Both the position numbers and the translations under genes were made by a program. A DNA stretch of 64,000 bases from assembly GCA_963931925.1 (NCBI GenBank), contig OZ007570.1, positions 46,418,487 through 46,482,486 on the forward strand, given 5' to 3'. The first letter of the stretch is position 1, and the number at the start of each line of letters is the position of its first letter. Shown here piece after piece: positions 1-10,385 of the stretch. The notes under the pieces were generated by a model. That model did not search any database and had not been told where the DNA came from. It saw only the letters and a program-made list of their open reading frames with translations. This DNA is from Onchidella celtica. Lineage: Eukaryota > Mollusca > Gastropoda > Systellommatophora > Onchidiidae.

Positions 1-868
1 GCACCTCAGCAGGGCAATAACACATTATTATTTCCATAGCCATCAACATGGCAACAACATAATATCAGTTCACTAGCCTATCAACATGGCAACAATATAG
101 TATCTCATTCACTCTCATATCTACGTCCCTGTCCGTGGCCTGACTGCCACGACTTTATGTGCCTCTACTGTCCTGCACTGACAGCCTCACTTCTGGCCTA
201 TGTGTGGCCTCCGGCCCTATGCTGGCCTATCCCCTGTGCTCATCGAGGTGGCTCTGCGGCCCGTCCCCGACACCTACAAGAATAACATTACATTGGTATA
301 ATACCCTACCATTTCTATTCACTCCACCTCTCCTTACAATCCATGAAGCGTACACACACTAGTTCACCTTCCACTCACCACACATCTTACGGTAACACAC
401 CTCCATCGGAGTACACACTACTCACTCGCGCTACAAATCCATGAACTCACTTTCATCTATCGCTCATGGCGCACATTGCTATATCCAATATCAAGGACTT
501 CCACATTCCTCACATATACTTATTCACATCATGGTAATAGACGAATATAATATAATACATCAATCATAATAATCAATCAACGTTCTACATACCAGTCATT
601 ACTGGAAAGACTCTCTCCCTAGTCTTCTCGACTGCTCCCTTTATGTCCGCCCGATGGGCTCTTATTCACAGGTCCGCTCCGTCGGACCTTCTAACTTGCA
701 GTGATAGTAATCCAGCGCTTTCGCCTCATTCAGACTTCCACACCACTCATACACGCACGCTTTTCCCACTTGTCTGCATGAGTTATTTTTACTCTTCCCC
801 TTTCACGTCTTTTCCTATCCGTCTGTCGTGAGCTCTTCTTATTCTACACCCGCTCTGTAGCAATCCCC
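1..868. other. No gene recognised; possible LTR remnant
   Basis: I see no coding region. On the minus strand, a sequence starting TGTCACGAG at about 895 follows directly on the broken integrase frame and runs toward position 1. Its TG start and position would fit a 3' LTR joined to pol by deletion, but I cannot find the matching 5' LTR or a polypurine tract, so this is a guess. Around 40-115 a ~37-bp unit (ATCAACATGGCAACAA...) occurs twice in tandem. The 62- and 67-codon open frames here have no recognisable features. Confidence 0.35.
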
Positions 869-1984
869 TTAATTGCACTCACTCCACTCGTGACACTGGG
901 TCCCTTGGTCCGACAAGATCTCTTCGGGCACACCCAAACGGCTGTAGATGTTCACTAAGGCTTCTGCTACCGTTTCTGCGTCGATCTTCTTCAAGGGTGT
1001 GGCTTCGGGGTAACGAGTAGCGTAGTCTATATACACCAGGATATACCGATGTCCACCTTCACTTGGGGGGTCGATAGGTCCTACTAAGTCCACGGCCACT
1101 CGCCTAAATGGTACGTCCACTACTGGCATACTCTGCAGGTGCACCTTTGGGGTCGCTCCTTTGTTCACCGTCCTCTGGCATATGTCGCATGAGCGGCAGT
1201 ATCTCGCGACGTCACCTTCAATTCCAGGCCAATAAAAATTGCTCATAACTCTGTCTTTGGTTTTCTTCACGCCGAGGTGTCCTCCGACGATCGAGTCGTG
1301 GGCTACACTCAGTACATACTCCCTCAGTTTCTCGGGTAGTACCACTTGCCTCATAACCGTCGCCTGTCTCAGGTCCTTGTAGATCCGGTACAGTACTCCT
1401 CCATGTTTCTCAAAATGAACAGATTTATTGCCTCTATTAGTTGGGATCTTCTTCTGCTCTAACTTCCTAATGACTTCGTCTTCTTCTTGGAGTCGGATAA
1501 GTTCCTCTCTATCCACTCCCGCGTGCCGTTCTGCCCTCGGCACCTTCAGCGACGTAGACCGGTCCTTCCTCTTCTCCTGGGCCCTCGTGGTCACCGCTCC
1601 TACCATCACCTCAGTATCAGGGTCGTACGGATCCTTCGCTCCGTCCACGTTCCCGACTACTAGGTCGCAGATGGTCTCCGGGAGACACAGCGCCGTCACT
1701 TTGCCCGTCAGGTAAGGCGTCTTCACGTCGATAACGGCTTCCTCCGCCGCTAGCAAGGAGTTATCGATCCTCGCGATAAGTTTCTTCCCACCGGTGAGCT
1801 GTCCGTCGTCCACCAGTGCTCGCCGCACCACTACACCTTCACAGCCGGTATCTCTTAGGACATCTACCGCTCGATTTCCAATCAAGCCCTTCATCACTGG
1901 TAACTTCAGTTTCTCCACGGTCCTTCCGTCACTGCATCCTCCGCACGTAACAGGCACCGCTAACTGTAGCTTCCCGTCATCACC
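869..1984 (-). pseudogene. Ty3/gypsy-type retrotransposon pol fragment, protease directly followed by integrase
   Basis: A single open frame of about 370 codons on the minus strand. Residue numbers count from the GTG at 1957; the frame stays open upstream to about 1990. A retropepsin-like region carries DTG at residues 36-38. A linker containing VTTRAQ (about 122-126) and a charged stretch follow. Then comes an integrase zinc-binding HHCC motif (H220, H227, C257, C260) and the start of the integrase core, with Asp at 290 (VAVDLVGP) and Asp at 350 (LSDQGTQ). Homology stops abruptly after DQGTQ at about 896, so the third catalytic acidic residue is gone and the copy is dead. No reverse transcriptase lies between protease and integrase, as expected for Gmr1-type elements (PR-IN-RT-RH), although an internal deletion in a standard element is an alternative. 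Gag is also missing; the 5' side ends in a trinucleotide repeat. Confidence 0.88.
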
Positions 1985-2102
1985 ACGTCATCTTCACTAT
2001 CATCACTATCATCATCATCATCATCATCAACATCATCACAATCACCATCACCACCACCACCACCACCACCACCACCACCAATCATCATCATCATCATCAT
2101 GG
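1984..2102. repeat. (CAT/CAC)n trinucleotide repeat
   Basis: Runs of ATC, CAC and CAT triplets produce poly-His or poly-Asp/Gly open frames in different frames. These open frames are artefacts. The tract abuts the 5' end of the retroelement fragment. Confidence 0.95.
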
Positions 2103-2408
2103 TAGCGAAGCAGTCTTCACACAGAGAATCTAACACACTGCATGAAATCCACAATCACACATTCAATATTTTGATGACGTGTTGCTACCATTTTAAGTGT
2201 TTTATCAAAATAGAAAACTCACGCCAGTCATGATTAAAAAAAAAAAAAAAGAAAGACCAGCTCGTACTTACTGCCGGTTCAGACAGGGCGGTTTCAACCG
2301 CGACGGCTACCGCGCGTTTCCCGCTGGTATCATTCAGACAAGGCGGTTTGCAACGCGACGTTACCACAGCGGTTGACTCAAGAACTGGACATTTTAAGCA
2401 GTGTCAGG

Positions 2409-2560
2409 ATGGATGTGGAGGAAATAACATGCGTTTGGTTGTTACATCGCCGCTTGAAACGACGCAAACAGAGACAAAGACAATATTGGATTCATCCCAT
2501 TCTACGTGATAGACTAACGCACGGCATGTTTACCACCCTGTATCCAATGTTTTCTTTTAA
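2409..2560 (+). pseudogene. Harbinger transposase, N-terminal fragment
   Basis: The ATG at 2409 opens a frame of about 50 recognisable codons. It has a basic block (RRLKRRKQRQRQ) followed by WIHPILRDRLTHGMFTTL, which resembles the conserved N-terminal segment of PIF/Harbinger nucleases (the W-x-HP-I pattern before the catalytic domain). The frame continues to 2603, but similarity ends near 2560 where the opposite-strand fragment begins. The catalytic DDE domain is absent, so this copy cannot encode a nuclease. Confidence 0.7.
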
Positions 2561-2656
2561 TTACTCTGTCCTTGTATTGCGGAGATGTCATATCCCATAT
2601 TGATGGGCGTTTTTCAATTTCGGTGATCAATAAATCATTATCAAACTGATCCTCCA
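2540..2656 (-). pseudogene. MADF/Myb-like protein N-terminal fragment of a Harbinger element
   Basis: From the ATG at 2656 on the minus strand (an upstream in-frame ATG is at 2720) the frame reads MEDQFDNDLLITEIEKRP, then SIWD...YKDR...HW. The spacing of L-I-x-E-I-x-x-R-P, W/Y-D and Y-K-D-R resembles the start of a MADF DNA-binding domain. Animal Harbinger elements commonly carry a second gene of Myb/SANT/MADF type. Only about 40 residues survive before the deletion junction. Confidence 0.6.
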
Positions 2657-2942
2657 TGCTTTCTTCCTCATGCCAAGCCAGTGACTGATCAGGGGCAAAG
2701 CTTTTGTTTACATCACACATCCTGTTCTCTCATTGGCTGGCGTACTGCAAACCGAGCGGGAGACCAGCTGTGTGTGTACCATGCCTATGTGTGTAGGTAT
2801 CTCGACCCGCTGGCCGACCGCGCGGTTGCGAGGGGAAACTCACAACCGCGGCGGTTGAGGAAACGTGTGAACGATTCCATAGGCTATCATTGAAAATGCA
2901 ACCGCGCGTTTGCGGTTTAAACCGCCCTGTCTGAACCGGTAG

Positions 2943-3345
2943 TTAAGTTTGGATGTTATGTACATGTTGTTAAAAAGAAACTGAAAATCTGCTACTACTC
3001 CGCGTTTATTTTTGTTCATACAGTGTTACGTTGCAGTAATGCATTCTGTCCATGACCAAAGCACGTATTAAATTATTATTTGGAATTCAACTATGCATTA
3101 ACTTTTTGCTCATGCAGTGTTTCTTGTAGTAATTCCACGACGTAAGCAAGTATGTCAAGTCTGTCTTCAATTTGGATTTTGTATGCTCACTGTTAAACAT
3201 TCTTTTTAAACGTAAAGTCACCCACGCATTTATTTTCGTTCATACAGTGTTTCGTTGGCGATATCGTATTAACTCAATGGCGAAGGCACGTACCTCTGTC
3301 TTAAGTTTGGATTCATGTTCATTATGTTAAAAAAAAATAAAAAAA
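2943..3345. repeat. Degenerate tandem repeat, unit about 120-150 bp
   Basis: About three diverged copies share the motifs TTTATTTTYGTTCATACAGT, GCACGTA and TTAAGTTTGGATT...ATGTTGTTAAAAA. Starts are near 3000, 3095 and 3228, with the first partial copy at 2943. The Harbinger element interrupts the array. Confidence 0.6.
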
Positions 3346-3362
3346 AAGTTGAAATTCATGTA

Positions 3363-3367
<5 letters not shown>

Positions 3368-3405
<38 letters not shown>

Positions 3406-3480
3406 TATAAATATATATTTGAGTATTTGATCGGACTTGTCGGGCGGACTTGTTGGACTTGTCTTGCAAATGTGTGCGTG
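3368..3480. repeat. (GT)n microsatellite plus an isolated GACTTGT repeat block
   Basis: Perfect GT repeats run to about 3404. At about 3431-3463 the sequence CGGACTTGTCGGGCGGACTT continues with TTGGACTTG. It closely matches units of the large minisatellite 3 kb downstream (for example near 6595) and looks like a stray copy of it. Confidence 0.8.
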
Positions 3481-3869
3481 TGTCGTTAGAGTTCGATCGT
3501 TTGCTGATTTTTTTTTGTTTTTTTTTGTTCTGGGGCGTCAACAGTTAGTTTACGTGGTTTTTTTGTTGTTTTTTTGCTGTGATAATTGTCTTGCTAAGGC
3601 GGTAGTCATATGTATATAATGTGAAAAAACGATAGTTATCGACCTTCGAGGGCCAAGCTTCAAGATAAAGGACAAAAACGGTAACAAAATGGCATTGGGT
3701 CAAAACTGAGTTCTTGCCATAAGTGGCATCTTAAACCATTTCTAAACATTGTCTCAAAAGCATTTAATGATTTACGCCTCCAAAGTATTTTTGAAAAGTA
3801 TTTTGTAATCCCTTTCGAGTTACATTTTTGCAACTATCCACTGTTATCTATACTATATATATTGGAAGT

Positions 3870-4273
3870 GTATGTTTAGGCCGAATACGGCCTGTACAAC
3901 CCGGTGCTGTGCTATTTGGGCCGAAGGTATTTTAGGCAAGGGAGTGTCAATTGCCACCGCGGAATACGATTCAAGTGTGCATTGGAATGGTCAGACGGAC
4001 CTGGGGGCGTCAGGGTCTAGTCAGTTTGTATCAATGGGCGGTAGTCAGATTGACTAATCAGGCAAAAGGGGACTGGGGTAGTCACGGCAAAATGCGGTGA
4101 TAATTGACGCTACCGGAAAATGCGGTGATAATTGACGCTACATTGTACCGACACAAATTCTGTGTTTTCATAAAAACACGCCAGAACAATGCAAACTGCA
4201 AACTCGCACTATCGGCCCAAATAACCCGGAACCAGGGTTTGTTCTATTTAGGCCGTATTCGGCCCAAATATAC
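3870..4273. mobile_element. Small inverted-repeat element with GGCCGAATACGGCC ends
   Basis: The left end GTATGTTTAGGCCGAATACG mirrors the right end, which in reverse reads GTATATTTGGGCCGAATACG. A second inverted pair (CTATTTGGGCCGA / TCGGCCCAAATA) lies just inside. It contains a 26-bp tandem duplication (AATGCGGTGATAATTGACGC...) at about 4090-4141. I see no coding capacity and no clear target duplication. The superfamily is unknown. Confidence 0.6.
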
Positions 4274-6150
4274 CTAGCCATATAATATTTGTGGACTTGA
4301 GATTTTTCGTTGCAAAAGGCTTCTGGACCTCTCAACACTCAGACTTCAAATTTTATATGGTGCATCAGAATGGATGTAAGGGTGCACAGTTTTTAATAGA
4401 AGTCTCAAATCGGTGTACTTTTTTTTTGTGGAAATTTATTGTTTCGCCATCATTTAGATCTATTTGGAGTCATGGTTCGCCATTTTACGGTTTCGTTATC
4501 ACTTCCTGCGATGTGTTCACTATCAAACACACTAACTCGTGCGCAAATCATGCTGTTGTACGGGATGCGCTGGGTGTCATCTCACAAAGGCAGAGCAGTA
4601 AGACTTAATTAAAAACAAACAAACAAAAATAAAATAAACAAATAGGAATAGGCAAGACGAAGCAGGCCCATAATAACCACCCAGAACTGAAAGTAATATT
4701 CAAACCGATTTATCCCGAGCAGGGCCGGGGACCTCAGCTAGTGATGTATTATAATACGTGCGTTTTCCATGTGTGTCAAAAGGGTTTGCGTGGAATACTT
4801 CACGAAGCTGTAAAGCGCTTGTCTTGAAGTGCTATGTTCTCTCGCTGATGATAATTGTAATTCTATTCTTGTATAAATCAAGAACACAGGGCGATCCTGT
4901 TCCACTACAACTCCAAATCTACACTTTCTGCCATCTTTTATACAACCAATCCTGCGGTCAACAATAAGTGTTTTGTCACGCTGTGTTTCGACAAGTCAGT
5001 AAACAAAACCCAGCGTTTCACAATCGAAACATTAAATTTTTATATACAGCAATAAGAAATCTCCTATAGAGATGCAATAAAAAAAAAAAAAAAAACATCT
5101 CACGCCTGCTCCGTGAACAGTTACTATTGTTATTGTTGTTGTGCATTGAATTCTGTTTAGAGAAATTAAAATAAATGAATCAAAAAAAAAAAAAAATAGT
5201 GGCATGGGGACTCCAGCACACATTACCCTACATAGCTACACTACGTGTGCCGTTTGAATATGTGGTTGCGAGAGCACTTTTCCTATGACATGGACGACCC
5301 TAAGTCTAATACACTGAAGTACCAGTTGCCCCTTAAGATCTGAGGAAGTAGGTTCTAATCCGTATGTTTTGTCCGGCCTACCCCCGACCAAACTCCACCC
5401 CAACTCTCAGTCCCTCAGTAAGCGCCTCAAGGGAGGAATCTCGCCAGACCCTAAGCTTTACAGACTAGTTGGGCATGACTAGCCGTGCGAGAACCTTGGT
5501 CGACCGCCGACCTCGACGCTACATGGGAGCAGGAGCCAGTAACCACCCAGGTTTCCCACGAGTGGCTGTTCTGTACTATAAATAAATTTGGGTTTTTCTT
5601 ATATGACACACAATCCATACATTGTCTGCCGTTATGGGTTTGACCTCATTATGCATACACTCAGATATTAAATCCATTTCTCTACACACCTTGCTTAAAA
5701 TATATGGTTTTCACTCAAACACGTTCGATTAACGCCATAAGTCAAAGAAACAAGCCTTCTATTGGAAATAGTTCAATAAATGTTGTTTTTGCAAAAAGTG
5801 TAAACTACACACATGATTACCTTCCTTTGCCCTTGACATCTTCTTGACTTTTGTCTACAAATCGGAAGAGAAGTAGGAATCGATACCATTATATATTCTC
5901 GTTAAAGTGAATGTCACAACGGATTGAATACTTTCTCTTACTTTCTTGAAACTGTGGAACTGTTCATCTGCATTAAATGATTTTACGTGATGGTTTTTCT
6001 TCCTCTGGTTTACAGGTTTGAATAAAAATGAAATAGGTCTAACAAAACATTAAAATGATTTCATGATAGTTTTGCGTCTGACATTATAAGAAAGTCCCTA
6101 TTTAGCATTCCAAATTCGATACCAAATAGACACATCTATTACCAAAAAGA
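4274..6150. other. No gene recognised
   Basis: AT-rich sequence with poly(A) runs at about 5079-5096 and 5180-5197. I see no conserved coding, RNA or element structure. The short open frames (60-105 codons) show no motifs. Confidence 0.6.
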
Positions 6151-6154
6151 TGAC

Positions 6155-6400
6155 GTCACCATCCTTACCACTAAAAATTCCATAACTTCTAAATTATGGT
6201 ATACATCGTTGGTGTCGTGGCCAAACCGCCTATTCCATGGAAACAAAATTTTAAAGTAGAAGGGAAAAACTTGTCAGACTTGCCAGATCTCACCACCCTT
6301 AACACTAAAAATCCTATAACCTCTAAATTATGATAATATAACGTGGATGTCATGGTTAAACCACTTATCTAGTGGAAACAAAGTTTCACAAAAGACTTGT
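6155..6400. repeat. Diverged tandem duplication (about 130 bp) leading into the minisatellite
   Basis: Two copies of CACTAAAAATTCCATAACTTCTAAATTATG, given here as two overlapping parts CACTAAAAATTCC and ACTTCTAAATTATG, lie at about 6169 and 6302. Each is followed by a CCAAACC/TTAAACC...GTGGAAACAAA segment and then ACTTGTCAGACTTG. The GACTTGT motif that makes up the minisatellite is therefore already present at the end of each duplicated unit. Confidence 0.65.
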
Positions 6401-9400
6401 CAGACTTGTTGGACTTGTGCAACAGATTTCTCAGACTTGTTGAACCTTTGCAGTGGACTTGTCAAACTTGTCGAACCTGTGCCGGGGACTTTTTGAACCT
6501 GTCGAACTTGCTGAAAATGTCGGACTTTTCATATTTATTCGGAGCGCGAACTTGTTCGACTCATCTGACTTGTGCCATGGGATGGTTGGACTTGTGGGGT
6601 GGACTTGTTGGACTTGTGCAGCAGACTTGTCCGACTTGTGTGGTGGACTTGTTGTACTTGTCGAACCTGTGATCTGGACTTCATGGACTTGTCGGACTTC
6701 TGCAGCAAACTTGTCTGACTTGTTCTGTGGACTTGTCAGACTTGTGCGGTGGACTTGTCAGCCTCGTCAGACTTGTGCCCCTGGCTTGTTAGACTTTATG
6801 CGGCAGACTTGTTGGACTAGTGCTGCAGATTTGTCGGACATCTGTGGTGGCCTTATCAGATATGTTGAACTTGGCGGACTTGTTCGGCAAACTTTGTTGG
6901 ACTTGTGCGGCGGATTTGTCCGATTTGTCATAATTGTGCAATCAGCATGTCAGACATGTCAAGGTTGTGGGGTTTGTGCAGTGGACTTGATGGCTTGTCA
7001 GATTTGTGCGGATGACTTGTCGGATTTATTGCACCAGTGCGGCTTTGTCGAATTTGTGTTTCAGACTTGTTGGACTTGTGCGACAAACTTGTTGGACTTG
7101 TCAGACTTGTGCCCCAGGCTTGTCAAAGTTTTTCGGCCAACCTGTTGGACTTCTGTATCTCACTTGTCAGAATTTTTTGGCCAACTTGTTGCATCAGAGG
7201 TTTCAAAATTTTTTGCCAACTTCTTGGACCCGTGCCTCAGACTTGTCGGAAATTTTTGGCCAACTTGTTGGACTCTTGCGTCAAACTTGCGGATTTTTTC
7301 GCCCAACTTGTCATGAATTGTCTGTCGGACTTGTCAGACTTTTTCAGCCAACTTGTCAGACTTTTTTCAGTCAAATTGTCTGACTTGTCTGTCGGACTTG
7401 TCAGACTTGTGTGTCTTGTTTGTCAGACTTTTTTTAGACAATTTTTTAGACATGTGCCTCAGACTTGTCGGATTTTTTCAGCCAACTTCTTGGACTTGTG
7501 ATTCAGACTTCTCGGATTTTTTCAGCCAACTTCTTGGACTTGTGCATTAGCCTTATCGAAATTTTTCGGCCAACTTGTTGGACTTGTGATTCAGAATTCT
7601 CGGATTTTTTCAGCCAACTTCCTGGAATTGCGCATCGAATCTGTTGAATTTTTTCAACCATCTTCTTGGACTTGTGTATCAGACCTGTCAGAATTTTGGG
7701 GCAAACATATTGGGCTTGTCCATCGGATTTGTCAGATTTTTTCGGCCAACGTGTTGGACTCGCGTGTCAGACTTGTCAGATTTTTTCGGCCAACTTATTG
7801 GACTTGTCAGACATTTTCAGCCAACTTGTCGGTCTTGTGTGTTTGAATTGTCAGACTTCTTCCAGAAAACTTGTTGGATTTGCGTGTCGAACTTGTCGGA
7901 TATTTTTGGCCAGCTTGTTGGACTTGTACTTCAAACTTGTCGGATTTTTTCCGGCCAACTTCTTGAACTTTTGCATCGGACTTGTTGGATTTTTTGGCCA
8001 ACTTACTGGACTTGTGTGTCGGTCTTGTCGGATTTTTGGGCCAACTTTCGCACTTGTGCGTTCGACTTGTCAGAATTTTTTCAACCAACTTGTTGAACTT
8101 GCGGTCTGACTTGTCAGATTTTTTCGGCCAACTTGTTGGACTTGTGCAACAGATTATCGGAACTTTCCGGCCAATTTGTTGGACTTGTGTTTCACACTTG
8201 TTGGATTTTTTTTGGCCAACTTGATGACCTTGTTATATGTGCCTCAGACTTGCTGGATTTTGGGGCCAACTTAATGGACTTGTGCATTGGTCTTGTTGGA
8301 TTTTTTTGGCCAGATTATCAGATTGCGCGTTCGACTTGTTGGAATTTTTTTTACCAACATGTTGGACTTGTGCGTCAGACTTGTCAAAATATTTTGGCCA
8401 ACTAGTCGGACTTGTGTGTCAGGCTTATAAAAATTTACTGGCCAACTAGTCGGAGTTGTGCATCAGGCTTGTCAAACTTTTTTGGCCAACTTATCAGACT
8501 TGTATGCCAGACTTCTCGGACATTTTTGGCCAACTTGTTGGATTTGTCTGTCAGACCTGTGAACATTTTTTGCCCAACTTGTCAGACTTGTTGAAATGTT
8601 TTGGCCAATTTTTGGATTTGTGCGTCGGACATGCCAAATGTTTTTTGGCCAACTTGTTGGATTTGTATGTCTGACTTGTCAAAACTTTTCGGCCAACTTG
8701 TTGGACTTGTGCGTTAGACTTGATGGAATTTTTTGTCCAACTTGTTGAACTTGTGCGTTGGATTTCTCGGAATTTTGCAATTAACTTATTGGACTTGTTC
8801 ATCAGTCTAGACGGAATTTTTTCAGCCAACTGGTTGGACTTGTGCGACGGATTGACAGACTTTTTCAGCCAACTAGTTGGATTTCTGCGTCAGACTGTTC
8901 GGAATTTTTTGGCCAACTGGTTTTGCTTGTGTGTGGATTGTCAGATTTTCTTCGGCCAACTTCTTGGACCTGTGCGTCAAACTTGTCTGAATTTTTTGGC
9001 CAAAAAACTTCTTGGACCTGTGTGTCAAACTTGTCTGAATTTTTTGGCCAAGTTACTGTTTTCGGCAACATGTTGGACTTGTGTGTCAGACTTGTCAAAA
9101 TTTTTTGGTCAGCCTGTCGAATTGTGCATTGGACTTGTCGGAATTTTTAGACCCACTTGTTGGACTTGTAGGTTGGATTGTCAGACTTTTTTCGGCCAAA
9201 CTGTTGGATTTGTGCATCGGACTTGTTGGATTTTTTCATCCAAATGTTTGGACTTATACATCAGATTTGTCGGAATTTTTCTGCCAACTTCTTGGACTTG
9301 TGCGTTGGATCTTTCGGACTTTTTTCGCCAACTTGTTAGACTTGTTGGAATTTTTCAGTTAACTTGCTGGACTTGTGCATCTTACTTGTCAGACTTGTGT

Positions 9401-9415
9401 GGTAGATTTGTTGAA
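6391..9415. repeat. 3-kb minisatellite, 9-mer GACTTGTYG core growing into a 45-bp unit
   Basis: From 6391 to about 7100 the array is built from GACTTGTYG 9-mers and GACTTGTGCGGTG 13-mers. From about 7100 onward it becomes a regular unit of about 45 bp, roughly CGGCCAACTTGTTGGACTTG followed by TGCGTCAGACTTGTCGGATTTTT. The unit length is a multiple of three and rarely contains stops, so long overlapping open frames (up to 287 codons) appear in all three plus frames and some minus frames. These translate into L/V/C/F-rich repeats. Frequent small indels and similar openness in every frame argue against a real gene. Confidence 0.9.
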
Positions 9416-9765
9416 CTTACACTAACATTAAAACAAAAACTTGCAATTCTAAAGGGTGACAAGAAGGCATCTGAAATAGGTGGTTTTATGCATTAATTGT
9501 GTGTGTGTGTGTGTGTGTGTGTGTTTGTGTCCTGAATTTAGATCATCCAGTGAAAAGGTCATGAATTGAGGATTTGGTTTTAGATATCTCTGACCAGTTG
9601 CACGTAATTAATATTTATCCGAACACTAACCCTACTAAAAGCTTGTAATTCTAATGGGTGAAAAGGAATTAGCGTTTAAAATAGTAGGGTGCATGCGTTA
9701 TTTGTGTGTGTGTGCGTGTGTGTGTGTGTGTGTGAGTGTGTGTGCATGTGTGTGTATGTGTACGC
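9416..9765. repeat. Duplicated (GT)n-containing segment
   Basis: Two diverged copies about 215 bp apart. Each has ACTAAC..., then AACTTGCAATTCTAAAGGGTGA or a close variant, then a run ending ATGCRTTAWTTGTGTGTGTG. The GT tracts lie at about 9498-9525 and 9700-9760. Confidence 0.65.
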
Positions 9766-10099
9766 ACGCGGTTTTATGTCCGGACACTTCTTTGCAACGT
9801 GAAGAGGATTCAAACTTGTGTCTTGTGACCCCTTTCTTCCTCATTGAACACTCTAATGATTAAGCCACTTTGCTGGTTTGGGTTTGAGTTTGGAGAAAGC
9901 ACGTCGAAACGATAAAAGTCATTCTGTGCTTGGAAGAAAAAAAAAAGTGGAAGTGACATTCTGGAGAGGAGAAGAGAAAACAACAACAAAAAAAAAATAA
10001 AGTCATCCCTGATGAGTTACACACGGACGGTCTGCAGGTAACAAAGTAAACCTCCAAGCAATTGTAAAAACTTCAGTAATGAAAAGTACATTGTAAAAA

Positions 10100-10305
10100 A
10101 CAATTTTGTACCATAATATTTTGGTTCAAACTCTTAGAGAAAACGTTTTCTTACACCTATAAGCGGCAACTCATTATTTTGGTCGGACAGTAAGGGACGT
10201 ATTTCCGCTTACAAGTCACAGGCTCGGGACTGAATAATCGTCTATATTTTTGTTCGATTGTTGTTACCGGTATCAGTACTTCCATTGTAAAAGAAGCCGC
10301 TACAG
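10100..10305 (+). other. Candidate untranslated first exon and promoter region of TFG
   Basis: The TFG start codon lies 14 bases into an exon that begins after a good acceptor (TATTTCACAG at 11731-11740), so at least one upstream non-coding exon is needed. GCCGCTACAG|GTAAAT at 10305/10306 is a strong donor in a locally more CG-containing stretch, and is the best candidate I found. No TATA box was identified. This is inference only. Confidence 0.3.
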
Positions 10306-10385
10306 GTAAATATGTGAAAGTCAATATCAGAAGTCAGTTGTGAAGCAAAGATCTCCACATTGCCGTAACTGGCTCAAATAACTTA

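Larger units (their letters stand above)
2271..2942. mobile_element. PIF/Harbinger DNA transposon, internally deleted
   Basis: A 672-bp element with terminal inverted repeats. The left end is CTGCCGGTTCAGACAGGGCG and the right end read in reverse is CTACCGGTTCAGACAGGGCG (19 of 20 match). It is flanked by TTA on both sides (2268-2270 and 2943-2945), the 3-bp target duplication typical of PIF/Harbinger. Subterminal copies of the TTCAGACARGGCGGTTT motif and several CCGCG motifs lie inside each end. Two partial genes point inward: a transposase N-terminus on plus and a MADF-like N-terminus on minus, meeting near 2545-2560. This looks like a full two-gene element that lost its centre. The right flank (TTAAGTTTGGAT) matches a local tandem repeat unit, so it inserted into that repeat. 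Confidence 0.85.

Noticed and set aside
1794..2154. Poly-His and poly-Asp frames
   Set aside because: Translation of (CAT/CAC)n repeats on both strands.
6453..7316. 287-codon Leu/Cys-rich open frame, and others to 9496
   Set aside because: It arises from the minisatellite period being divisible by three. All plus frames are similarly open and no start, domain or splice context supports a gene.
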